DNA of 64,000 bases from Strongylocentrotus purpuratus (Eukaryota; Echinodermata; Echinoidea; Camarodonta; Strongylocentrotidae), in the NCBI RefSeq assembly GCF_000002235.5, contig NW_022145612.1, forward strand, positions 20,226,360 to 20,290,359, in the 5' to 3' direction. The translations under genes were made by a program, and so were the position numbers. The first letter of the stretch is position 1. Each line of letters starts with the position of its first letter. Shown piece after piece: positions 13,443 to 24,982 of this stretch. The notes beneath the pieces were generated by a model. It was given only the letters and a program-made list of their open reading frames with translations, was not told the DNA's origin and did not search any database.

Positions 13443-14037
13443 GTTGATGACCTCCCCAGCAGTAGGGTCTAGTGACTAAACTTAGAAATCTTCAAAACTA
13501 CTCGATCCAGACAGTCACTTGATTGAACGTTTGTCCTTATCGTGCGTGGACGGTGGAGGCCGAGGTGTATGATTCTTGCACTGCTGCCAAGTGCCAGTGC
13601 TGGAGTTCACGGTGACAGTCCAATTGTACAGCCTACAGGAGCATTTCCCACTAACTGTTTCCTTTTATTTGAAGTTGGATACGAATTCTCTTTCTTGAAG
13701 TTGAAGTGAGCAGTTGATAGTTGCGGGAATGGTCAACGACAGTCTACAGTCATGACAGTGTAAATGCACACACTTCTACATACGTTGCAGCAGTATGCGT
13801 GCAATATGTATACAATTCTTCTTCCTTGATGATCAGCGAGATTTTACATTCACTTTGCATGCATACATAGCACACGGTGAACTTGTTTTGTGTCGTCAAG
13901 ACAGCAGCTGGTCTCGCGAACTCCGAGATATATTGCTACGAGAAAAGTAACGTCAAGTCAGAATAGAGCTAAAGCGCCATCTGTTGTTGACGAAGTTTCA
14001 ATTAATTCAGCACAAATCTCTCAACAAAAAAGTCAAA
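13443..14037. promoter_or_regulatory. Shared divergent promoter region and 5' UTRs of MNS1 and PSMB4
   Basis: About 595 bp separate the two start codons, so both 5' UTRs and both core promoters must fit here unless further non-coding exons lie elsewhere. No TATA box is obvious in a sensible position on either side. A CCAAT box lies at about 13619-13624. GCGCCATCTGTTGT at 13974-13987 resembles the core of a CTCF site, but with mismatches. Transcription start sites cannot be read from sequence alone. Confidence 0.6.
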
Positions 14038-17000
14038 ATGGACATGGAAATTCCAACGAGTTTGTGGACCCATGGACCTCGCCCAGGAGCTTTCTATGAC
14101 CCTCCAGGTGGCGTAAAAAGTACAAGTACCATCCCAGCTAAGCACACTCTGTAAGTCTTGCATAAATTATTGTACAAAAAAAAAAGGCAATGGTCGTCGA
14201 TCTTGTTTGAGTCTGACTGAGATGACTGTGCAAACCTTGTCATTGATTTGTATGGAATGAAAAAGGAACACTATTTCCGGTCAAGTGATATTTATTTAAT
14301 TTAACACCCAATCTGATTTAAATGATGTTTGGCTGAGAAGCAGTACAATACAAACTTTGAATTTTTAAAATTGGTTCAGGTAAACTGGTAAAGCCGGGTT
14401 ATCGCCAATTCTGTGCAGCTGAAATGACCGTTTTGAATTTTGGTAGACAAAACGGCGCTTGTACTTGTAGCCTTGTTCAGAAACCTATCCTAAATTTGAC
14501 CCGTAACAGTAAGTACATACCGATGGTGGATTGCGGGCGGGCGAGCGCCTGTGTGAAGTAATCTAGACTACTGTATTATGTCTCAGATCCTCATTACGAA
14601 AGATAACTTCACACACTGACACAGGCGCCCGCCCGCCCGCAACCAACCATCGGTATGCACTTGTATTGTGCAGCAGTTTGCCGTGAAACCTGTGAAAAAG
14701 TGTATACTAACATCAACGTTTTTGCAAAATATAGATCTACTGCAAAAATAACAAGAAAATTGACACGAAATAGGTAATAAACATAACGACTTTTAACTCA
14801 TGATCTTTATTTTGACATTTAAATTTAATGAATATTTACTTCCATTTTGGCCTAAATTTGGGTATATTTTAGTAGGGTATGATCTCCACGCCGACGCCGG
14901 AGTTATGGGTCAAATTTTAGATAGGTTTCTTAACAAGCGCCGACAAAAGGTATAGGTCTAGATCTAGGCCTAGCGCAATCTTATTATATTCGTTGTTCTA
15001 GTGATGGCAAAGCTGCAACACATGGTCTATGGAGAAATTTCATGATGATGTGCGTGTATACAATTTAACGAACAGTGCACACTGCCTTCATTGTTCGCAA
15101 GATCTAGTAGTAGAGTAGACTAAGTGAACTCTGGGAATAGTGAACTCTTCTTAGTCTTAATCTTACTACTAGTTAGAACAAAGCACTTTGGTAACAAAAT
15201 TAACCAAAAATATGAGATTTTGGAATTTGGAGTGATGGCCATTTTGCTTAATTGCCCTACATGTGTTCGTTCATGATGGTAAATGCAAATACATGCGATG
15301 TACATTTACATTAAAAAAATGTGCTTACCTTGCAAATTTGATACTTACTTTACAATAATAATAATAAAAAGGGAGTTAGCTAAATTCAGCAAACTCTGTA
15401 AATTTGTACTTACATGTCTGTGACGTAAGAGTATTTTTGTTTTTATGTAGAAACCCTATGGTTACTGGAACCTCTACACTTGGAATGAAGTTCAATGGAG
15501 GTGTTATCCTTGCAGCAGATATGTTGGGTTCATATGGATCCCTGGCTCGATTCAGGAACATCTCCCGTGTGACTAAGGTCAATGACAACACGGTACTGAC
15601 AGGGGCTGGAGACTATGCAGATTTTCAATTTGTCTCAGAATTGCTTGACCAAAAAATGTGAGTATTTTAGATAAGTTTTATGTTTAAATTGTGAATGGCA
15701 GGAACTTAACCAAAAAAAAAGAGGTGAAGGGGGGGGGGGGGGGGGGCAGGCATGATTTCCCCCAAAGAAATTGCATACTGATTGTTAAGGCTCAATATTT
15801 CAAAATACCTGGGCCAGCCATATGAAGAAAAGAAAAATGAATAGGAATTTGAAGGCCTATCAATGCATTTCTGGTGTATCTTATCATTATTTACATTGCC
15901 ACAAGTCCTTGAACCTGAAGTACTAAAGTGTTGTATGACGTTTTGCATGTAGATCTAGGTACATGTACATGTTTATTTTTTGTAAGAAAATGTATAGTGG
16001 CTTAGTAACAAGCATAGAAAGATAAGAAATCCGGGTAAGTAGGCCTGACACCATATGCTTAATACAGGTCACTATCTGCAAATGGTAGTTGTGATTTGTT
16101 ATTATGTGAAGATGATGCCCAGTAAGTTTGTGCATTTGCTTTTATTTTTACTGGTTCAAACAACCAATCTACTGCAGGATAAACAATCCAGAATAAATCA
16201 TAGGAATTTTATCTCAAAATGCAATTCCCATACCAGAGCTCAAGATTAGCTTTAAACATTTTGACTCATCCATGTATTGTCTTCTTTCACTCCATTCACC
16301 CACAGCATTGATGATGAGTGTCTTAATGATGGACATAGCTTCACTCCAAAAGCTCTCTTCTCTTGGCTTACAAGAATCATGTACAATAGAAGGTCAAAGT
16401 TCAATCCAATATGGAACACCATGGTCCTTGGGGGATTCCAGAATGGAGAAAGGTGAGGTGCTTTTTTTTTTGCCACTGGAGAGATTCTTGTTCATTTTCA
16501 AGATGACATTACTGATTGTATGATGTCTTTTTGATGGACTAAATTTTGTTCAAAGACAATAGGTTTAGACCTCATTAATGTAGTGGCTCAAATTGTTGAA
16601 TAAGTCGTGAATGAGATATCAAGTTAAATAATTTGCATATGTACACAATTTATATTTTACATTATTAGTTTGTATATCGTAAGACATTGTTGAGTATTCT
16701 TGTTTTTTTTTTAAAGTATCAATGGTAAAAGTCAATTCATTATTTTTGATTTTGTTACGTTTTCTAAACTGATTTGTACCAAAATACTTTGTTTAGCTGT
16801 TTAAGGGGTTAGGCTCGACTAGCACATGTGGTATTATCTGGCCCCTTTTACCAACCAATAGTTTCTCTTCTTGTATATGTAAAATCCCTGTATGCAATGT
16901 ATATGTATTGCTGTTGGTAAATAAATCAAATCAAATAAAATCAAATTCGTGGTTGAAATGTGCATCACTCGGAGAGTTATACTTCCTTGTTTGGGACAAA

Positions 17001-20000
17001 TTAGAATATTGTTGAAAACCAACCTTTACATAATAATAGTCTTAAGATAGCTCTTTCTCAATAGCCAATAACTAGGACATCTTTGGTTCATGTATAATTT
17101 GTCTTTTGTTATGTGGTTGTTTAGAATATGTACCTCATTATTTTCTTTACAGTTTCCTTGGTTATGTAGATAAAATTGGAGTAGCCTATGAATCCCCACA
17201 TGTAGCCTGTGGTTACGGTGCCTACATTGCTCTGGTAAGTGCACTTAGTCATATGTACATAATCCTGTAAGACGATTATTTGATAGTTGGTTAAACATGT
17301 TATTAAATCCTAGTTTCATATTAGGCCTATTTCATATGTTTATGGCTCTAGAGGTACTATCTAACCTTTTTAAAAGGTGAAAAAAAAATTTTTTTAAATT
17401 ATGCATCGGGTCCATCTGAAATTGCTAGCAAAAGAACATATAGGAAATTTTACAAAAAGATAATGTTGTTTAGAGAGAAATCTTCCTCCTTTGTATTTTT
17501 TGTTTTGTGAGTGCATTTTTTTGATACACTGGGGAAAAATAACATGAGAACATAGCCGATAGGCTGTTTGATTAATAGATTTGTCATGTTGAGCTTACCT
17601 TAATATATCCTTTGAACCAGCCAATGATGCGTGATGCTCATGAGAAGAACAGTAACATGACAGAGCAGGAAGCCAGAGCTGTCGTTGAGAGGTGCCTCAA
17701 GGTTCTCTTCTATAGGGATGCCAGATCATTCAATAAGGTAAAGTTGATAAAGGTTATAATACCTTTTAAAGGCAGGCTTTACTACTTCAGCTAGAAAAGA
17801 TTAGACCACCCAGCGAGCCAGCGAGGTCACTGTGACAGGTGGCTATCTCATTAACTCAGCTCTCATTTAACATAAGAAAGAGGATCATGGGGGACCAACA
17901 GGCACCGATTAGGGAAGTTTTCTATATAGAGGGAGCAAGTAGCTACAAGTAGGACAGTGTGCCTTTAAGAGTCCTACAATGTATGGTAGAAAGAGTTTTG
18001 ATCGATTTGGATCTTTTGCATCTTGAAATCATTTGCAACTTTGTGTCTGATTTGAGGATTGGGGATTGATATGGATCAATTCTCGCTACCCCAAATAGCG
18101 ATTCTGCCGAGATCCGGGGAAAATCCTGAAAACGCGCATTGCATTATGGGATAGCTTTTCGACATTACAGCTTCCTGTGCAGGCGTTCGTGATCACAACC
18201 CTCTCTTTCACGGTAGAGTTTAACGGCCTTTTGTGCTAAAGTCACTAATTCTGCCCGAAGCTTTCCATTGCATATTATAATCTGTACAAATTACACTGAT
18301 TGGCATCGATTTTAGTGTGCGTGAAAACTCTGCACAGCGAACACAGGCGCTATAGCGCCAGCGGGATGGGACTCTATACCGGAAGTTGTAGTGACGACCC
18401 GAGAGAGTGAAAATTACCTCGTCTCGCGAATTTCGAGATTTTCGTACCTATTTAGGGTAGCGAGAATTGAAACTCGTTATTACCGGTAGTTGTGGCCCTG
18501 GGGAGTGTTTCACAAAGACTAAGATCAACCTTAAGTTGGACTTAACTATGTCAGGCTGTTCATGCCACTATTTTCTGTCATCATTCACTGGCATTGGTTT
18601 CTCAAGGGACTTGCCAATCGTGGTCACAAATCTACAGAATTTACATTGTTTGATAGTTTATTATTGTTGGAAAAAATATTATCTAAAGATCATATTTGAG
18701 AGACCAATGGTGAGAACAATTAGTGGCATGAACAGCCTGCCATAGTTAAGTCCAACTTAAAGTCGATCTTAGTCTTTGTGAAACACTCCCCAGATCTGTT
18801 TAACATTCATTTGATTGTCACAAAAAAGTTGAACATGATCAGCCTGATATTTGGGCACCATGCGGTTGTTCACAATGTGCATCAAAGTTTGTGCAAACTT
18901 TCAAATGACTTAGAATACTTTTTTTTTCTTCATAGCATCTTCCCTCAAATGACAGGCTTGTCTCAAATATCCCTTAGTAACTGAATGAATGATGAAAATA
19001 AATGTAGAAATCAGTTTCTTTCTAGTGAGAGCTTTTTTTCCTGGATTTGCTGCATTAAAAGATTAGATTTCCATTGGGCAACTTGTATCTGTTTTCAAAT
19101 TGTTTCAGCAAACTTCTACTTTTTGGCTTTTAGAGCTAAAATACTCACCTATGAAACAATTTAAAAACAGATACAAGTTGCCTAATGGAAATCTAATACT
19201 TTTAAGACTAGAAGTGATATAGATTTTCGTAATCCTAGGTTCATAACGTATTTGTAATAAATAAAAATTGATGTATGCAAAGTAGTAAAGGGTAGTAAAC
19301 ATTGAAGTTTGAATATTTATGCAAAAAAATATTTCATACAGAGAAGTTTTACTCTCAGTTGTATTGAGGTAGATTCCAGAACCTTGAACAATATGTAATG
19401 AATGATTGTAATAAGTTCATATCTTATGTCTCTTCTTTCCCCTTAATTTTCATTGTTTTTCAGTATGAGATTGCTGTTGTCACAGAGAAGGGTGTTACTA
19501 TCGACCCTCCTGCATCATCAAAAACCAACTGGGATATAGCACCAATGGTAGAGTAAGTATCTAATTATATTATTTATAATTCTTGCTATGTTTTAGTTTT
19601 TGTCATGCGATTTAGATCATTTGAGGTTTGTGTAAGAAACTCAATAAATTTAAGTAATTGAGATTGGACAATGGATAATTTCTTTGTGGCACATATACAT
19701 GTATTGTAAAATCATAGTAGCTAAGCTAAAGTGAGGGTTTTGATAATGGAGTGACTCTCATGTCAATTAAAGAAGGATATGATCATTGCAGTCTCAAAAG
19801 GGGAATCTTAGAAAAAAACTGTTATATTATCTTTAAAGGTATTATGTAGCTTTGCCTCTGAACCTAAACAAAATCCTGGATTTATCTAATGCTGCAATCA
19901 TAATTATAAACCTTTAGGTTAGAAATGATTCACTTGACTTTTACAAGCCAATCGCATGTTTGATTATCAAGATATTAATGATTGGAATTCGAAATGTCAA

Positions 20001-20358
20001 AAAACGTTTTCCAGACGTTTTTTTTTATATAACACAACAGTCTATTCAGGAAAATGGGTATAGTAAAACTGCTCATTCAAAGATTTTTTACTTTTTTGAC
20101 AAACTTAATGATCATTTTTAAGCGCAATTCTTTCAGGGCTTCAATATTACACCATATCACAGACACTGATAACATGTAGGGCCGTGCTTCTCAGATTTGT
20201 AAAACTGGAAACAATGCCTTTAAAACTAGGATGGTATGTAAAATGATCATGTTCTTCCCTTTCCTGTATAAATAATATTACATGCAACAAGGTATTGTAC
20301 ATGAATCAAAATTAATTTTGTATTTCTCATGTATTTCTCTTGCAGGGGATATGAATGA
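14038..20358 (+). CDS. PSMB4: PSMB4, 20S proteasome subunit beta-7 (beta type-4)
   Basis: Coding exons: 14038-14150, 15451-15657, 16306-16452, 17153-17234, 17621-17737, 19464-19552, 20346-20358. All junctions are GT-AG and in phase, giving 255 residues; human PSMB4 has 264. Diagnostic stretches are [20 protein letters not shown] at the mature N-terminus, [100 protein letters not shown], and the C-terminal GYE (human GFE). The subunit sits in the beta rings of the 20S core. In this family it is processed but not catalytic, and its C-terminal tail clamps onto the other beta ring. The residues before NPMV correspond to the removed propeptide. Start choice: the ATG at 14038 (AAAATGG) is followed in frame by a second ATG at 14044, so the protein may be two residues shorter. 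Introns hold MITE-like repeats but the coding sequence is intact. Confidence 0.96.
14453..14942. mobile_element. Nested-hairpin inverted-repeat element in PSMB4 intron 1
   Basis: The ends CGGCGCTTGT and ACAAGCGCCG are inverted, and the arms extend inward through GAAACCTATCCTAAATTTGA and its reverse complement. ACAAAA flanks both sides, at 14447-14452 and 14943-14948. Inside is a second inverted pair, GGCGGGCGAGCGCCTGTGTG against CACAGGCGCCCGCCCGCCCG (about 14534-14560 and 14615-14640), bounded by CATACCGATGG and CCATCGGTATG. It is non-coding. Confidence 0.75.
15711..15750. repeat. A-run and G-run in PSMB4 intron 2
   Basis: An A-run, GAGGTGAAG, and a run of about 16 G bases. No inverted partner was found nearby. 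Confidence 0.8.
17764..17970. mobile_element. Dispersed ~200-bp repeat, copy 1 (PSMB4 intron 5)
   Basis: The sequence runs from TTTTAAAGGCAGGC to GTGCCTTTAAGAG, so its ends are short inverted repeats around CTTTAAAGG. It includes GATTAGACCACC, GGTGGCTATCTCATTAACTC and GGATCATGGGGGACC. The reverse complement of a diverged copy is at 44868-45068. It is non-coding. Confidence 0.7.
18077..18469. mobile_element. MITE with CAATTCTCGCTACCC ends in PSMB4 intron 5
   Basis: The left end CAATTCTCGCTACCCCAAAT is mirrored by ATTTAGGGTAGCGAGAATTG on the right. The interior is GC-richer than its surroundings and contains the short palindrome GGCGCTATAGCGCC. There is no open frame of note. Confidence 0.75.
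18498..18793. mobile_element. MITE, second copy of the GGGGAGTGTTTCAC family (PSMB4 intron 5)
   Basis: The ends CTGGGGAGTGTTTCACAAAG and CTTTGTGAAACACTCCCCAG are perfect inverted repeats. The arms continue through the same TAAGTTGGACTTAACTATG and GGCTGTTCATGCCACT blocks seen at 2618-2908. At 296 bp it is nearly the same length as that copy. Confidence 0.85.
19055..19205. repeat. Short hairpin repeat in PSMB4 intron 5
   Basis: An arm of about 50 bp (GATTAGATTTCCATTGGGCA and onward) is repeated in reverse complement (TGCCTAATGGAAATCTAATA) after a loop of about 45 bp. It is probably a small MITE. Confidence 0.8.
19832..20225. mobile_element. Possible TTTAAAGG-ended element in PSMB4 intron 6
   Basis: The segment starts CTTTAAAGGTATTATG and ends CAATGCCTTTAAAA. 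The short inverted ends resemble the repeat at 17764-17970. The interior shares no clear similarity, so this is tentative. Confidence 0.35.
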
Positions 20359-21975
20359 CACCACCAGAGCTGAAGAGGCGTACATCTACGTAAATTAAGT
20401 AATTTTGTATAAACTTCCTGTAAATCCTTTTTTTTTTGGGGGGGGGGGGGGGTCGTAAATGAAGAAGACATTCATGAAAGAGTATAGATGATTAGGATAA
20501 CAGTTTCATTATCAGCAAAGTATCTCCATTTCTGTTGATTAGGAGTGGAAAGGGGTACTATCCTAATGTAGCCTTTCTTTGCAAATACATGAAGGGTTGG
20601 AGAAAGAGGTCAGCAGAGAGAATGTGTAGTGTTAAGAAACAATTTCTCGTATATGTTTGCATTCCAGCAAAAGTGGAAGTGTTTTCTAAATGTAAGAAAA
20701 TAATCAGGCCTTCGTCTTCATTTTACCGTTATGTTTCCTTATTCTGTTTGTTGTGGCCACATAGCATAGATATATTTTGCTCTAAGGTGAAGTGGTATAG
20801 TTCCCTGACTTAAGCTGATTGTTCTATGACCTAAACAACTTAAACTTTTGTATATAAAGTGCAATTGGTGCACATTATGAACCAGTATATGACCACAAAC
20901 CATACCAATTGTACCTTAGGTGTTATCTTTAGGTATGTCAAGTACACTGTAGTCCATCTTTTGATGTTATTCTGTAATCCATGGGGTAAATCCACTGTTC
21001 CAGCCATAAGGAATTTATTATTAGAAAATATTCTATGAGAACCTATAATATTTAAACAAACTGCATTCAGTTCAGCAAGGTGTTATTTATGTCACATCTG
21101 CACATGGTCATAGTACTAACTACTAAGTAATTGTTCCTAATCACGATCTCTCCTGAATTAGTTTATTCCTATTGTGTAGCCATTCAAGGATACATGTATT
21201 CAGTTTTCTGTAGATGACTTTGAGGCCTGCTGTTGAATGTCATTAATTTGCCTCATTTTTCAAAATTCAGGTTGTAATTCATATCAAGTTGGTCTGTGTA
21301 AATAAACATGAGATAATATTGAAGACGGCTAAGTCGTTAGAGGTTTTGAATTCTGATTAGAAGTAATGGTTAAACCAAGTCACCTGGTCCTGTGAGCAAA
21401 GACTACAGCTTTGTGCATGCATTTAGCACAGCAATTCACACATTAAAATGTTGTTGAATGCTATTTCCGTTTTAATATTCAAAGCTGCTTAAATGTTAGG
21501 GTTCAATTTGTGAGAAATAGTTTTAGTTGTATCCAACATGAGACAAAAAAGGAATCTAGGAAATATTTGTTATTGAAAAGCTGATGAAGGAAGTTTCGAC
21601 ATAACGACATGTTTCCACCGAGTGTGCAGTGACTTTATGTTTGCTCATGTATCGGAAGGAGATCATGTGAACTTCCTTGAACAGTGGAAAAGAACCTCAG
21701 AACATGTATAGTATCCTTTGTATAGTGTCAAGCATTTGCAAACATTGCTGTAAAAGGTTTCTTCAACAATGTTCAGACTTTAGGAATGTCTCATGAAATA
21801 GGTTGTGATACAAATTCAATTGTTTCCTCATGTATGATCTTAAATTACAGCAATGCCATGGTAAGGAATTTGTTTTTGAAAATTGTTATACCCTGTTAAA
21901 TTTATTTGTGTACAAACTGTACTTGTATTATAGCTGAAAGCTCAATGATTAATAAAGACAGTTGATCATACAATT
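20359..21975 (+). other. PSMB4 3' UTR (inferred)
   Basis: Unique-looking sequence with no repeats or coding region follows the PSMB4 stop, apart from a T-run and G-run at 20430-20453. AATAAA signals lie at 21301-21306 and 21951-21956. The second would give a 3' UTR of about 1.6 kb. Confidence 0.5.
21951..21956 (+). promoter_or_regulatory. Candidate PSMB4 polyadenylation signal
   Basis: AATAAA lies in TTAATAAAGACAGTT, the last hexamer before repeat-rich DNA begins. An earlier one is at 21301-21306. Confidence 0.45.
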
Positions 21976-22109
21976 TCCCTTATTGAGTGAAACTATTTCA
22001 TTTCAGCAACATTTGTTATTTACTGGTATCGAATTAGAAATCCACATTTTGAATTTTATCCAAGCCCGAAGGGTTGTAAATATTTAATAGGTAAAGTTTA
22101 GTAAGAAGG

Positions 22110-22520
22110 GACCTTGGGCATAGATGGGATTTCAGATTTGAAAGTATACTTTCTTATTCGATGAAACTTGGACTAAAGGGGGTTATCAAGTATCCCCAAT
22201 AATGTGAGAAGAATATCAGGTCATAAAGTCAAGGTCAAAGGTCATTTGACTATGTTGTGGCATCATCAAAAATGTAACCTGAGGTTAAGTTTTTTAATTT
22301 TTATCATAATTATGAAAGTATACATTCCTATTCCATGAAACTTTAACATAAGGGTTATCAAGTATCACCAATCATGTGATTAGTCTTTTAGGTGACAAAG
22401 TCAAGGTCAAATGTCATCTCAGGTCTGCAAACTTAGATCAAGATTTGCAATTGTTAGCATAATTTCAAAAGTGTTTGTTCAAATTTCATGAAACTAACCC
22501 AAGTATCACAAATCATATGA
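22110..22520. repeat. Degenerate ~170-bp tandem repeat containing AGGTCAAAGGTCA
   Basis: At least two and probably three diverged units follow one another. Each carries GAAAGTATAC..TTCCTATTC..ATGAAACTT, TATCAAGTATC.CCAAT.ATGTGA and AAAGTCAAGGTCAAA.GTCAT. The third unit is partial. It is non-coding. The GGTCAAAGGTCA part looks like a nuclear-receptor direct repeat but belongs to the repeat consensus. Confidence 0.7.
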
Positions 22521-22822
22521 CACTAATTCCATATTAATACTTCATATTAATCATTATGGAATACATGATACATAATGTACAAAATATGAACGGACACGTT
22601 TAACATGTCTTTTTGGGGTCACAAGGGCGTTAATTCCATGTCAAAATAATATGGATCAATGCCATTGTTGCTCTAAACAGCCGATGTTACATAAATGCGA
22701 AATGGATATATAGAATTTAGAAAGAATACATGCGACTAATGTGTAAGTAACTTCATAAAGAAAACAAACAAATGTTATCTGTACTCTACGTTCATATGAA
22801 AGCTGTTTAACAAGTATTAATT
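22521..22822. other. Intergenic AT-rich DNA
   Basis: Nothing recognisable apart from short AT-rich stretches. No open frame or inverted structure stands out. Confidence 0.5.
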
Positions 22823-23050
22823 ATGAAAAATGATACAGGAACGAGAGGAATGGTAGGGAGCAGAAGGGGAAAAAAGGAGAGAGGAGCACTGGGAGGAAAA
22901 AGAGCAAGGAAGAGGGACAGGAAAAGAAAGAAAAGAAAAGAGAGTAGAACAAAAGAGGGGAAGAAAGAGAGAGAGAGAGAAGGAGAAAAAGAGGAGGAGA
23001 AAAGAAAGAAAAGGAGGAATGAGGAGAAGAAGAATAAGAAGGAGAAGAAT
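22823..23050. repeat. Purine-rich GA/GAAA tract
   Basis: Nearly 230 bases are almost all A and G on the plus strand, producing spurious Lys-Arg-Glu open frames. It immediately precedes a LINE fragment. Confidence 0.85.
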
Positions 23051-23755
23051 GAACGTTTTAAACCGTCTTGATAATGCCAATTCTCTTTTGATTAATATTA
23101 ATGTTTTGGATATTGATAGACTTCAACGTATACAGATTCGAGCAGCCCGTATTGTTTCAAATGAAAGAAAATATGATCATGTGTCTCCTTTGTTTAAACA
23201 ACTACATTGGTTACCTGTTCACAAGAAAATAATGTATAAAGTTGCACTATTTGTTAATAAATCCATGTATAACCTTATCCAATCCTATATTTCTATAGTC
23301 TGTTTTGTCCCATCCACTGGCAATCAAGATATTTATTACATTCAAGGTCAGATCCTCTTCTTCTGCAAATCCCCCGCATCAATTCTTTTTCTGTTCCCAA
23401 TATTTGGAATAGTCTCCCATTAAGCATTCGTTCCTGCTCCTCAGTCGCATCATTTAAGAGAAATCTCAAAACTTATTTGTTTTCTTCGTAATTTTTTTTT
23501 GACAAGGCGTTGTGTGGAGTTATGTGGGATGCGAACGAGGTTGTGTACTGTATGAACCAGACTTGGTTCATGTGGTGCACAACTTTATTGAATTACCTTA
23601 CACAGCTTTACACAACAAATTTTACAGTGTATGCACTTGGAGAGCAAAATAATTATTCTGTTTTATTTTATTTAGGCGCCTTGAGCATCTCTTGGGGTGG
23701 ATATGTGCGCATTATAAATGTTGTTATTATTATTATTATTATTATTACAAATGTA
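23051..23755 (+). mobile_element. 5'-truncated LINE (CR1/Jockey/L2-like) 3' end with (ATT)n tail
   Basis: Translation gives LQRIQIRAARIVSNERKYDH, then SPLFKQLHWLPVHKKIMYK. After frame disruption near 23290-23390 it gives NIWNSLPLSIRSCSSVASFK and RNLKTYLFSS followed by a stop. These are the conserved C-terminal blocks of CR1/L2/Jockey-group reverse transcriptases. The stop is followed by a short 3' UTR (GGCGCCTTGAGCATCTCTTG..GTGCGCATTATAAATG) and a TTATTATTATT tail, the usual 3' microsatellite of such LINEs. The catalytic part is absent, so the copy cannot move by itself. Confidence 0.85.
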
Positions 23756-24968
23756 AAGCGCTTTGGGCATGTTCAAAATATCAATGGGTATATAATGTAT
23801 GTATCACTTTAATCATTATTGTTCTTCATCATCCATGTATGGAATATTTGACAATGATTGTAAATTAACCCGGGCATGTGTGAAAGAAACCACCAGCACT
23901 TTTTGTAAGGATCATCGCGTAGATACAAGTTTCGGCAACCATCTCTTAACTTTAGCACTTTAGCATTGGAAATCGGCACAAAGGCATAGGCAAGTAAATC
24001 GTATTACCTCATAAACTCAACTTATACCATGCGAGTCTAAAAGGCTATACGTGCAAACATAATATGCAACCAAACAAATTTCTGTATTCAAGTAGATATT
24101 CATTGATTTTAAAAACTAACTTTATTTTCATTATTGCAAAGTTGAAACTTTGATTCGACAAGGTTATCAAAATTCAATGCTTGGAAACATTCGAAGTAAC
24201 GATTATTATAAATTACAAAACGCTTAAATACAGCCCCGGCATAGCACCTAAAGAGCTCTCCGAACGCTGCTGAGATGTGTGAGATCACAGTATGGACATA
24301 ATTTATGTGTTTATTTTGATGACAAATGCAGTGATACAAAAAATAAAGGAATCTGTCGCTTGTAAACAAAATAAGACACCATTGTATATTCAGCTGCACA
24401 CTAGGCGGTATGTTCGGCGTTTCAAGAGGGAACAAACGCCGTCCTTAAGATCATTTCGTTTTTTTTTCAATCATTGAAAGTCTGGTTTCTTTGATTGTTA
24501 ATTAACCCCTATCCCGTGTATTTACAAGCAAAGGATTTTAGTTATCAGAATCGGGTCATATCCCCGTTTGAATGGTTTGACATGCCATCACATTTATATA
24601 CACTAAACTCATTATAATTTGACAAATAATAGCTTTGCAATTATGTTCATTCTTTATGGGATGTCGTCTGCTTGGGCAGTATTGGTCCATATAGTGACTT
24701 CATTAAAACATCGTTATTTTTCCGGCGAATCTCTTGTATTTCCCAGCTGCTATGGAGGTGGTTGTATTTGTATTTTTATAAATCACCCGATATGCAGTTG
24801 ATCTAAAACTTATACGATGGCCATCTGTTAGCTTACCGGTTTCTAGTGATACATTAGTTGACATATTTGTGATTTTCTTTGAATTTCACCTTTCATACAT
24901 TTCGTTTCCAATTACATTGTACAAATAAATGTGAAGTTCGTGGATTTCATGCGATTTGGAATGAATAT
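23756..24968. other. Intergenic DNA between LINE tail and foldback element
   Basis: AAAGCGCTTTGGGCATG just after the LINE tail may be a second, tiny LINE/SINE 3' end. The remainder is AT-rich and without recognisable genes or repeats. Confidence 0.45.
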
Positions 24969-24982
24969 GTGGAAGCGGGGTC

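Noticed and set aside
13719-13738. Possible RFX X-box in the MNS1 promoter region (GTTGCGGGAATGGTCAAC)
   Set aside because: The GTTG and CAAC half-sites are too far apart for a standard X-box, so it is not reported as a site.
13890-14099. 69-residue open frame upstream of and overlapping PSMB4 exon 1
   Set aside because: It is in a different frame from PSMB4, lies in the probable 5' UTR and shows no family similarity. An upstream open frame is possible but unsupported.
22817-23080. Lys/Arg/Glu-rich and Leu/Phe-rich open frames on the two strands
   Set aside because: Both come from a purine tract with no splice or family support.
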